Shown here in pieces: positions 22,740 to 29,980 of a DNA stretch of 34,068 nt. Where the stretch lies: positions 1-34,068 of the forward strand of contig JASHRG010000032.1 in the NCBI GenBank assembly GCA_030037495.1, read 5' to 3'. Positions within the stretch are counted from its first letter, which is position 1, and every line of letters starts with the position of its first letter. The notes beneath the pieces were generated by a model, which worked only from the letters and a program-made list of their open reading frames with translations, did no database searches and was not told where the DNA came from. Position numbers and translations under genes: made by a program. The DNA comes from Microcaldota archaeon. GTDB taxonomy: Archaea; Micrarchaeota; Micrarchaeia; Micrarchaeales; Micrarchaeaceae.

Positions 22740-24605
22740 CTATGTTGGTGCAGGGCAGCTGTTCAGCGTGTAAAGTATGTAAGGAACATTGTAGCCTGAA
22801 ACAAGGGTGAGCGCGTATATTGACACTGCAGCAATTATAAGGCTTGCAACCCCTGCTATGACAAGACCAAAGCCATACGCCTGTATAACCCCCCTTGTCT
22901 GACCTGGAAGTGTGTTTGCCGTAGCGTACAATATCCCTCCTATGAGCATGAGCGTAAGTGCAAGTATTATTAGTATCTGGTTTGCAGCCAGATAGAGCGA
23001 GCATGCTTCAGCCTGAATGCTGCTTATGCTTAGCGGAGGAGGGGCTTGCACGCCTGAGAAAGTACTGCAGGTTGGATCGTATGGCGGGCATGAAAGCGTG
23101 AATGTGTTCATTGTAAAGAATATCTGCGCCGGGTCTGCGTTGTTTGATGGGTAATCTCCCTCATAGCCGCACACGGTGTAGACGTTTGCAGTCAGCAACC
23201 CTGTTTGTATTATGGCTGTGTTGGAACTTGCAGCAATCGGGTATATGCTGTCAGGTCCTCTTGTATAAGATATCACGCATGGTAGAATGCCGGGGCTAGG
23301 GTTCTGCCCACATAGAGGCAAACCGCTTACAGCTCCTGTGCCTGCGGCGCCTGCCAATCCGGAATATGTGCCGCCCTGCTCGCAGTTGTCTATTCCAGGA
23401 GAGGAGAGCTCCATGTACAATGGGTACTGGCCTATTACACCCTGATCATTGCTTATTGGGGATCCGGTTACGGTGAACGTGGCGCTGTTCGGCCAGGTTA
23501 TCTGCTGCGTGGGGTCGCCCTGCGAGTCGGTTATGCTCAGGGAAAGCGGCTGCTGTATATAGTAGTTGGCGTTCTGCGCGCCATTGCTAAGGTTGCGCAG
23601 CACATTCGCATTTGAGGATATGAATGGAGACACAACGTAGTTTGCTACAGCGCCTGACCAGCCATATATGGTGTATTGGCAGCTAACCTCAGCCGGGGAG
23701 TACTCGCCGCCGTTCACTGCATCCACCTTCATGTAGAAGCACAGGTCGTAGGCGCCGGGCTGCTCTGTTCCTGGAGTATACGCAAAAACGCTGGAAGAGC
23801 TGCTGTAGAGGTTGCACGGATTTCCGCCAAAAGTGCCGGACTCTGTGCTGCAGTAGCCTGAGACATAGTCCAGCGTTGACACAGGGTTCAGCGGCGGGGC
23901 CTGCGTGTTTGCCTTGCACGGATAGAACGTTACAGGGCATGTGCTCGAGTAGAATGTTCCGTATGAAGACTCGCCGCATATGGCCCATCCCTCGTACTGG
24001 TTTGACAGGTCTATGTTTATGCTGAATGAGACGGGGTCAAATGCCCCCGGCTGTATGGTCTGTTCTTGGGGCACAAGCGAGTAGCTTGATAGAGTGAGCG
24101 CAGGGCAGGTGCATCCTGCTGTGGTCGGAGAGCCTGGGATTGCGCAGCTCTGGCCGCTCCCTGTTATCTTCACGTACGGCGAGGCCCCCGTCGTTATTGA
24201 CAGGGTTTCAGGGCTTGATACGCTTGATCCGGCGTATGCGCAAAGCGTGTGGGTTACTGTGCCTCCTGATGAGCTGGACACCTGCTCTTGGCCGTATGTC
24301 GATGTCCCGGAAGAGGAAGAGACAACGCATGGAGTTGGGGTTGTGGCTATGTCGGTGTAGCTGCAGTCTGGAAGCCCTGATGGGACTGTAGTCTGGCACG
24401 TGCCTGTCCCATAATCAATTATGTTTGACGGACCAGCGCATGTGCCTACGCAAGCTGATGAAAAGGTGATGGTAGAGCCAGCGCGCGCTGTGCCTGGGCT
24501 TATTGTGAGTGTTGTGCTCTGCCCAGATGCCTGATGCGCCAATCCGGAGAACATGGCCATGCATGCGATTATCAGTACAAATCCGGCGCCTACAGTCCTC
24601 ATCAT
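22740..24605 (-). CDS. Adhesin-pilin fusion 2 (621 aa from ATG)
   Basis: Signal peptide (about residues 1-30, HQASGQ), ectodomain of about 500 residues, and the C-terminal VirB2-like hairpin: Cys about 535, helix 1 (IILALTLMLIGGILYA), loop TLPGQTRGVIQAY, helix 2 (GFGLVIAGVASLIIAAVSIY) and a second Cys in the tail LNSCPAPT. Two copies of the Cys domain are seen: TPCVV to HTLCAY (about residues 95-126) and LPCVI to YTVCGY (about 445-481). The second is preceded by ELSSPGIDNC, matching ELASASPGNGC and ELSAPGSSC in fusion 1. The start is set at ATG 24605; GTG at 24611 is in frame two codons earlier. It is separated by only 12 nt from the next gene and 19-25 nt from the previous one, so they form one operon. 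Confidence 0.8.
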   Translation of the reverse strand: MMRTVGAGFVLIIACMAMFSGLAHQASGQSTTLTISPGTARAGSTITFSSACVGTCAGPSNIIDYGTGTCQTTVPSGLPDCSYTDIATTPTPCVVSSSSGTSTYGQEQVSSSSGGTVTHTLCAYAGSSVSSPETLSITTGASPYVKITGSGQSCAIPGSPTTAGCTCPALTLSSYSLVPQEQTIQPGAFDPVSFSINIDLSNQYEGWAICGESSYGTFYSSTCPVTFYPCKANTQAPPLNPVSTLDYVSGYCSTESGTFGGNPCNLYSSSSSVFAYTPGTEQPGAYDLCFYMKVDAVNGGEYSPAEVSCQYTIYGWSGAVANYVVSPFISSNANVLRNLSNGAQNANYYIQQPLSLSITDSQGDPTQQITWPNSATFTVTGSPISNDQGVIGQYPLYMELSSPGIDNCEQGGTYSGLAGAAGTGAVSGLPLCGQNPSPGILPCVISYTRGPDSIYPIAASSNTAIIQTGLLTANVYTVCGYEGDYPSNNADPAQIFFTMNTFTLSCPPYDPTCSTFSGVQAPPPLSISSIQAEACSLYLAANQILIILALTLMLIGGILYATANTLPGQTRGVIQAYGFGLVIAGVASLIIAAVSIYALTLVSGYNVPYILYTLNSCPAPT

Positions 24606-24630
24606 GAACACTTGTTTGGTATTGCGAAGC

Positions 24631-26598
24631 TCATTTACATAAACCTATTACATTTGCTATCGGCACGTTGCCTGATACGGAAAGCAGCCACACAGACACT
24701 GTTGCTATCACAAGCGCAACAATGCTCACAAGAAGGAATCCTAGTGCATAGCTCCTTGCTATCTCCCTGCTCTGGCTGGGCAGCACGCTTGACCCTGCGT
24801 ATATGGCTGCAGCAAGCAGCATCAGCACCATAGCGAATATCAGCAGTATGTCGCTTATACCGCCGTACAATCCACACGCAGTGTTTTGGAACGTGTTCAA
24901 CTGTATTGAGCTGAACTCATTAATGCCGCCGTTCACTACGCCAATGCCGCAGCCCCCAGTAGGGCAGGTCACCGCTATGTAGGGAAGCGATGTCCCTGTG
25001 ACAGTGCAAAGAAGCGCGTTGCACGAGACAGTGCCTGTCGCGAAGAATGGCGATACCAGCTCATTGCCGTTTACAACAAAGCCAATGAATGGCTCTTCTG
25101 ATCCTGTGGGAAGGAAGTTTATTGGCATGTAGTCATATGCGCAGAATTGGTAAGTGCCAAGTGGCAGGTATTGCGTGTTCATGTATTGCGTGTAGCTGCC
25201 GTTGACCTGGTTCTGGTACGTATCTGGCAATGTTGTGAGCAGGCACGGAGGGCTGTTGGCCGGACCTGAATAGAGAGGGTCGCCCAGGTAGGGCATTAGT
25301 GCCCCGTTTGCAAAAGTGCAGTTAAGGTTTGGCGGGGCAATTGGGCCTGCTGCACCCGGAGGATTGCTGCCCCAGCCAAGGTTAATGAATGATGCGCAGG
25401 CCCTTGACTGAGGGGCAGAGCCCGCTTCTCCTGCAAACTCTATGCCGCATACCTCGCCATTGCCTGTGTTGCACATGCTGAGAGGATACTGCGCTGAAGA
25501 AGATGAAAATGGCGGCGTTGTCTCTATCTCTATCGGCGCCGGGCTTCCAGGATAGAACTCTGTTGGGACAACTGCAAGGCCAAAGCTGGGCGCATTGCTG
25601 GTTATCTCAAATGGCGCGTTTGCCAGGTTAACCGCATTTACCAGGTCTCCGGTATTTGTGAAATAGGCGCATGCAAGATAGCCTGTCTGCGCCTGCGTGC
25701 TTGCCACATCGTTTGCCATGAACGCCGGGGTATAGTTCATTATTGCACATGTGGAGGTGCCGGCACTGCACGATGCGGTCTGCACTGGATATTGGGTGTA
25801 GCAGGAGAAACCATCAGAGTAGTAGTTCCCATCGCATTGGGCCCAGGGCACGCCCTGCGGAGTGGGAAATACAGGATTTGTGAGCTCGGCAGCGTCAGGG
25901 CACTGGAGCGAAGTTACTGGGGTGTCTGTTGTGAAGTTTGATACATAAGCAATGTATATGTCATTCTGGTAGTCGCTTGCGGTCAGGTCAGTGACACCGC
26001 TCATCTGAACAACTATGTTGGCAGATGCGCCCGGCGCTATTTCACTTATCCCGCTTGAAAACTGGCTAGGCTCTATTTGGACATACGATGAGACGCTTGA
26101 CCCAGGAACCACGTTTAGATTCGCGGTTGCGCCTGCTTGATTGAAGCCGCTTGGCCCTGTGAACGGAGGTGGCTCTGGGCTGCTGTAACCGCAGAAGTTA
26201 TATGTGCCAGTCTGTAGATTGGAAGCCGTTGTTGCGCTCAGCGTGCACGTTCCGCCAAGCGCACCTGGCGAGCACTTCTGCGTTGCCATTACGCATGGAT
26301 ATGTTGTTGGCGGGTTACCGCTGCACGCTGGCACTGAAAGCGATGCACAGCCCCCTGTCGGGCTGCCGCTTGGAGTTGTGCAGCTTGCTCCTGAAGTCAT
26401 TTCTATAGCCAGGCAGTCGACCGGGCCTGGCTCGGATAGGCTAAGCGTTGCGGTCGCTGTCTGCGATCCTATTCCCTGCACTATTAGCGACGGGGATATG
26501 CTCATAGTTTGAGAACTTGCACTAGATGCAAGAACAACGAATACGAGCAATGCCGCAATGCACGCCACGAGAGGCGCGTTTGCCTTGGAAGGCGCCAT
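24631..26598 (-). CDS. Adhesin-pilin fusion 3, with a divergent hairpin (655 aa)
   Basis: Signal peptide to about residue 29 (ASSASSQ), a Cys-rich ectodomain of about 540 residues and a C-terminal hairpin: Cys575, helix 1 (LLIFAMVLMLLAAAIYAG), loop VLPSQSREIARSY, helix 2 (ALGFLLVSIVALVIATVSV) and Cys654 next to the last residue. The helix-1 GG and the helix-2 GG of its sisters are replaced (LAA, LV), and RG-x2-Q-x-Y becomes RE-x2-R-x-Y, so packing in the fibre may differ. Cys domain copies are YPCVM to YNFCGY (about 103-138) and PPCLL to YQFCAY (about 453-489). It is the first gene of the three-gene unit with a TATA box at 26639-26650. Confidence 0.8.
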   Translation of the reverse strand: MAPSKANAPLVACIAALLVFVVLASSASSQTMSISPSLIVQGIGSQTATATLSLSEPGPVDCLAIEMTSGASCTTPSGSPTGGCASLSVPACSGNPPTTYPCVMATQKCSPGALGGTCTLSATTASNLQTGTYNFCGYSSPEPPPFTGPSGFNQAGATANLNVVPGSSVSSYVQIEPSQFSSGISEIAPGASANIVVQMSGVTDLTASDYQNDIYIAYVSNFTTDTPVTSLQCPDAAELTNPVFPTPQGVPWAQCDGNYYSDGFSCYTQYPVQTASCSAGTSTCAIMNYTPAFMANDVASTQAQTGYLACAYFTNTGDLVNAVNLANAPFEITSNAPSFGLAVVPTEFYPGSPAPIEIETTPPFSSSSAQYPLSMCNTGNGEVCGIEFAGEAGSAPQSRACASFINLGWGSNPPGAAGPIAPPNLNCTFANGALMPYLGDPLYSGPANSPPCLLTTLPDTYQNQVNGSYTQYMNTQYLPLGTYQFCAYDYMPINFLPTGSEEPFIGFVVNGNELVSPFFATGTVSCNALLCTVTGTSLPYIAVTCPTGGCGIGVVNGGINEFSSIQLNTFQNTACGLYGGISDILLIFAMVLMLLAAAIYAGSSVLPSQSREIARSYALGFLLVSIVALVIATVSVWLLSVSGNVPIANVIGLCK

Positions 26599-26638
26599 AA
26601 ACTACCATGATGACTTACAAAGTAGATTATGTTTCTCT

Positions 26639-26650
26639 ATTTAAATAATT
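26639..26650 (-). promoter_or_regulatory. TATA box of the three-gene adhesin-pilin operon
   Basis: The - strand reads AATTATTTAAAT in the 70-nt gap after the 466-aa gene, about 41-52 nt before the ATG at 26598. Spacing and core resemble those of the pilin promoters; the GCCTTTTAA element is absent. Confidence 0.5.
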
Positions 26651-26668
26651 ATTGCATTTCTGAACCGG

Positions 26669-28069
26669 TCATGTTGAGCAGATCGCGGTTATTGCATTAG
26701 ACGGCGCATTGTAAACTATCGATAGTATGAACGGGGCCAGCACCGCGATTATTGCTCCGGCAACGCCTCCCATTATCATGCCCATGGCGTAGGCCTGCAC
26801 CTGGCCGCGCGCCTGCCCTGGAAGTATCTGCGCTCCCGCGTATATTGCGCCTCCCAGTATCATCAGGGTCAGCGCAAGTATGAACACGATTACGTTTACT
26901 ATAGTGTACACGTTGCATATTGCCTGGATTGCGAGGTTTGCGCCGATGCCTCCGCTTGCGCCGCCCCCGCCTCCGGTTGCTGCGCTGGTTTGCAGCGTTG
27001 CGGATTGCGCCACCCATCCTGCTGATGCAGTATCTGCATAGAAGCACAGTGGATAAGACGATGCGCTAGCTCCGCCGAATGTATAGCCACCTCCTGAATA
27101 TCCTGAGATGGAATTTGCTATAAGGCATGGGGCTGCGCCTGACGTGCTGCATAGAGGCAGGGCCAAGGAATCCGGATCTGTCCCGGAAGAGCACGATGTG
27201 TCCCAGGTTATAGCGGTGCATGTGCCGCCGCTTGAGCACGGACACGTTGAAGCCGTGCATGTGAGCGAGAATGTGTCCCCTTCCCCGCCTGTGGCGCTGG
27301 CAGTGTCGCCGCTTGGAACAGAAACCCCGTTTATATAATCAGTGAACGAGTCGGTTGGCGCAGGCTCAGATATTGAAAGCGTTGTAGATCCGGCCAATGG
27401 CTGACCTGTTGTAGCTGTTGAATAGCCGCATATATTGTCAATGCCACCTGCCGCACTTGAAACCGTGTCCAACACGGTTAGGGCGTCGCCAGATGTTGTG
27501 GCTACCAGGCAGGGCGTTGTAACTGGCATTGTGTAGGAACCTGTGCCGCACGAAGCTGGCAGCAGAGCAGGCATAGACGCCGGGCATGCGCTTGCTCCCT
27601 CGTCTATGATGCTTGTTGCGCCGCTTGAAGTGCATCCACCTCCTATGCAGGACGCCTCAAACTGGACGCTTGTGGGGCTGGTGCATGATGCATCGCTGAT
27701 GCAAGTTGCAGAAAGGTCAAGCACAGCAGATGAGGGGTTCACTTCGCAGGTTGGCTGCGGGCTCAGCAATGTGCCTGACAATCCAGAAGCAGCGCAGAAG
27801 AAGCCCTCAACGCCGTCTATGGAGCCAGCGGAGCAGGTCGTGCCGCTTGAGAGTGTGACCTGAGAGTATGCAACAGACCCGGCCTCGCAGCCCGAACACT
27901 CGGTTGAACTGGAGGTCTCGCATATGTCTGTAGCAATCGTGAACGAGAGCGGTGAGCAGGTTGTTCCTGAGGATTCTGTGCAGGTCTGCGAGTGTGCCAC
28001 CTGCATTAGCTGAGGAATGAATGCAGAGATCACCGCAGCAAGCACCACTAGCCTGAAAAAATTATTCAT
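26669..28069 (-). CDS. Adhesin-pilin fusion 4, closest to the short pilins (466 aa)
   Basis: Signal peptide to about residue 28 (VAHSQ), a Cys-rich and Ser/Thr/Gly-rich ectodomain to about residue 370, a Gly-rich linker (GGGGGASGGIG), then the VirB2-like hairpin: Cys385, helix 1 (FILALTLMILGGAIYAG), loop ILPGQARGQVQAY, helix 2 (AMGMIMGGVAGAIIAVLAP) and Cys464. Of the four fusions its hairpin is the most like pilins A and B; a 20-base stretch (26847-26866) is identical to both. Cys domain copies are TPCLV to DNICGY (about 187-216) and APCLI to YPLCFY (about 315-344). It has its own TATA box (28104-28112) and is therefore a separate unit. A role as surface adhesin or minor/tip pilin is inferred. 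Confidence 0.8.
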   Translation of the reverse strand: MNNFFRLVVLAAVISAFIPQLMQVAHSQTCTESSGTTCSPLSFTIATDICETSSSTECSGCEAGSVAYSQVTLSSGTTCSAGSIDGVEGFFCAASGLSGTLLSPQPTCEVNPSSAVLDLSATCISDASCTSPTSVQFEASCIGGGCTSSGATSIIDEGASACPASMPALLPASCGTGSYTMPVTTPCLVATTSGDALTVLDTVSSAAGGIDNICGYSTATTGQPLAGSTTLSISEPAPTDSFTDYINGVSVPSGDTASATGGEGDTFSLTCTASTCPCSSGGTCTAITWDTSCSSGTDPDSLALPLCSTSGAAPCLIANSISGYSGGGYTFGGASASSYPLCFYADTASAGWVAQSATLQTSAATGGGGGASGGIGANLAIQAICNVYTIVNVIVFILALTLMILGGAIYAGAQILPGQARGQVQAYAMGMIMGGVAGAIIAVLAPFILSIVYNAPSNAITAICST

Positions 28070-28103
28070 CTTAATACCACGATTATTACTTGATGCATAA
28101 CCC

Positions 28104-28112
28104 TTAAATATA
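28104..28112 (-). promoter_or_regulatory. TATA box of adhesin-pilin fusion 4
   Basis: The - strand reads TATATTTAA about 39 nt upstream of the ATG at 28069, in the 70-nt gap after the radical SAM gene. Confidence 0.5.
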
Positions 28113-28139
28113 TGCCGTTTGCCTTTTGCGCCGGATCTT

Positions 28140-29204
28140 TTATACAGCTGCCTTTAGCAGGTTGCCTACTATGCTCTGGTAGGCTTCGCACGATGTCCAC
28201 TGCGCTGGCTCTTCGCCCTTCTTTATCGCGTCCCTGACCGCTTGCGCCTCCCCGCCCCACCATATGTTGTTTAGGTCGAACCCTATGTCACGCACATTTG
28301 CAATCTTTTTGTCCCACATTATCGAAGGGTATATGTTTCCCCAGCTGTCAAGGAAGAGCGATGCCTCGAGGCTCCTGCTCCTCATCGGCTGCTTTCCAGT
28401 TTTTGCAAATGAGAGCAGTTTCTTGAGAAACGCTGTTTCCACAATCTGTATAGGGTCCAGCTGCTGCGTCCTCATCTCAATGAATTGCCCAAGCTCAGCG
28501 ATAACGTCGCTGCTTGCTGCGCCCACGTTATTGTTCTGGTTATGGTAGTAATTTGATGAATTCTGCGCCAGGTTTATGTGGAAATCGTTTGGCGTTATGC
28601 CTGGAAGCTCCTTCATGACCTCATCAATAGTCTTTACCAGTTGTCCCTCATTGAATTTGGTTATGGTGTAGCCGAAGAAGAAAGAGAACCCGGTATGCTC
28701 CTTCTTCAGTTCCATGAACTTTCTTGCAAGAGCCATGACCTTGTCGAAGTTGCCAGGAACGCCCCTGACCCTGTCGTGCACTTCTCTGTGGCCGTCAAGG
28801 CTCAGCGTTATTACAACTCTTGGTATGCCAAGCCTTAGTATCCCTGCCAATCTGCTCGCCACAAGCTCATTGCTGCACAGTGAGTTTGTTGGCATTGTCA
28901 GTACGTATAGCTCTTTTGAATTCTCCTTGAACGCCCTGGCTATCTCGACTATGTCACTTCTGAGGAATGGCTCCCCGCCTGTAAGCTCAATCCACCTGAA
29001 TGATGGATTCTTCTTTGCGAATTCCCTTATCTCCTCTATTGCCAGTTCTCCAGTGGGCTTCAGCTGCCATATGTTGCAATGCAGGCATCTTGATTGGCAT
29101 TTCATTGTTATTGCAAAGTTCAGTTTATATGGTAGCCTAAGCGTTGAGAAGTTGCTTCTCAGTGCCATGGCGGCGAGGCCAACCAGCTTGTTTACCCTGC
29201 TCAT
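28140..29204 (-). CDS. Radical SAM protein with degenerate SPASM-like tail (354 aa)
   Basis: The radical SAM [4Fe-4S] motif CxxxCxxC is present as CQSRCLHC (Cys36, Cys40, Cys43), followed by TGGEPF at 75-80, the usual SAM-binding element. The core fold reaches to about residue 230. The C-terminal part (DSWGNIYPSIMWDKKIANVR, then NIWWGGEAQAVRDAIKKGE, then TSCEAY) follows the pattern of SPASM auxiliary-cluster domains, but the first Cys is replaced by Ser (YPS) and only one Cys remains near the end, so an auxiliary FeS cluster is unlikely or incomplete. The substrate is unknown; relatives modify peptides, sugars or lipids. It is divergent from the GT2 gene with a shared AT-rich promoter region and adjoins the surface-protein genes, so a role in surface-molecule modification is possible. 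Confidence 0.85.
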   Translation of the reverse strand: MSRVNKLVGLAAMALRSNFSTLRLPYKLNFAITMKCQSRCLHCNIWQLKPTGELAIEEIREFAKKNPSFRWIELTGGEPFLRSDIVEIARAFKENSKELYVLTMPTNSLCSNELVASRLAGILRLGIPRVVITLSLDGHREVHDRVRGVPGNFDKVMALARKFMELKKEHTGFSFFFGYTITKFNEGQLVKTIDEVMKELPGITPNDFHINLAQNSSNYYHNQNNNVGAASSDVIAELGQFIEMRTQQLDPIQIVETAFLKKLLSFAKTGKQPMRSRSLEASLFLDSWGNIYPSIMWDKKIANVRDIGFDLNNIWWGGEAQAVRDAIKKGEEPAQWTSCEAYQSIVGNLLKAAV

Positions 29205-29240
29205 TGAATCCTCTTTTTATTGGCAGATAAGCCTATGCCT

Positions 29241-29258
29241 TTACATATATTTATATTG
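29241..29258. promoter_or_regulatory. Bidirectional AT-rich promoter between radical SAM and GT2 genes
   Basis: The sequence ttacatatatttatattg lies in the 89-nt divergent gap, about 42 nt from the GT2 ATG (29294) and about 46 nt from the radical SAM ATG (29204). TATA-like boxes can be read on both strands, so both genes may start from this point. Confidence 0.5.
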
Positions 29259-29293
29259 GTGCTTGTGCCTAGTTAGATAGAAATCGTGCGTGC

Positions 29294-29980
29294 ATGAGCA
29301 CTCCATATTTATCCATAATAATCCCGACGCTGAATGAGGAGAGGAACATAGGCAGGCTCCTTGCAGAACTAAGAACGGTGGCTCGCAGCCACACCCATGA
29401 GACAATAGTGGTTGATGGAGGCAGGGACGGGCCTTCCTCAGACAATACTGTAAAGATAGCAAAAAAATACGGGGCCAGGGTGCTCTACGACAACATGGGC
29501 AAGGGCTCTGCCCTGATAAGAGGGTTCGACGCAGCAAAGGGCAAAATCATAATATCAATGGACGCTGACCTGTCTCACAGCCCTAATGAGCTTAGGCTCC
29601 TTGTCTCAGGCATAGAGACCGGATACGACATTTGTGTTGGCTCAAGGTTCATAAGCGGCGGTGGCTCGTCCGACATGCCAGCTTTCAGAATCTTCGGCAA
29701 CAAGCTCTTCGTGGTGCTTGTCAACGCGATCTATGGGACAAGCTACACTGACATGTGCTACGGATACAGGAGCTTCACAAGGAAGGCGCTGAAGAAGATG
29801 AAGCTCAGCGAAACAGGCTTTGGCATAGAAACAGAGATAAACATAAAGGCAAAAAAAGCGAACCTCAAGGTGCTGGAGGTCCCCAGCTTTGAGAAGAAGA
29901 GGGTTGACGGCGAGGGCAAGCTCAGGAGCTTCAGGGATGGCTTTGTCATACTGAAGACTATACTTGGCAATGTGTTCTAG
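29294..29980 (+). CDS. GT2-family glycosyltransferase, DPM1/polyprenyl-phosphate sugar transferase-like (228 aa)
   Basis: A family 2 glycosyltransferase with GT-A fold: nucleotide-sugar start YLSIIIPTLNEERNI (residues 5-19), ETIVVDGG at 37-43, GKGSALIRGFDAAKG at 69-83 and the metal-binding DAD at 90-92 (SMDADLSHSP). GSRFISGG, the FGIETEINIKA stretch and the absence of C-terminal membrane helices match short DPM1-like enzymes, which move a sugar from a nucleotide donor to a polyprenyl (dolichyl) phosphate on the cytoplasmic side. The lipid-linked sugar could be the donor for the neighbouring GT-C enzyme. It is the only + strand gene in the right half; its TAG stop directly abuts the stop of the convergent 585-aa gene. 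Confidence 0.9.
   Translation: MSTPYLSIIIPTLNEERNIGRLLAELRTVARSHTHETIVVDGGRDGPSSDNTVKIAKKYGARVLYDNMGKGSALIRGFDAAKGKIIISMDADLSHSPNELRLLVSGIETGYDICVGSRFISGGGSSDMPAFRIFGNKLFVVLVNAIYGTSYTDMCYGYRSFTRKALKKMKLSETGFGIETEINIKAKKANLKVLEVPSFEKKRVDGEGKLRSFRDGFVILKTILGNVF

Noticed and set aside
28714-29280. 188-aa open frame on the + strand opposite the radical SAM gene
   Set aside because: It is antisense to the region coding for the CxxxCxxC and GGEP motifs and is explained by codon bias of the real gene.
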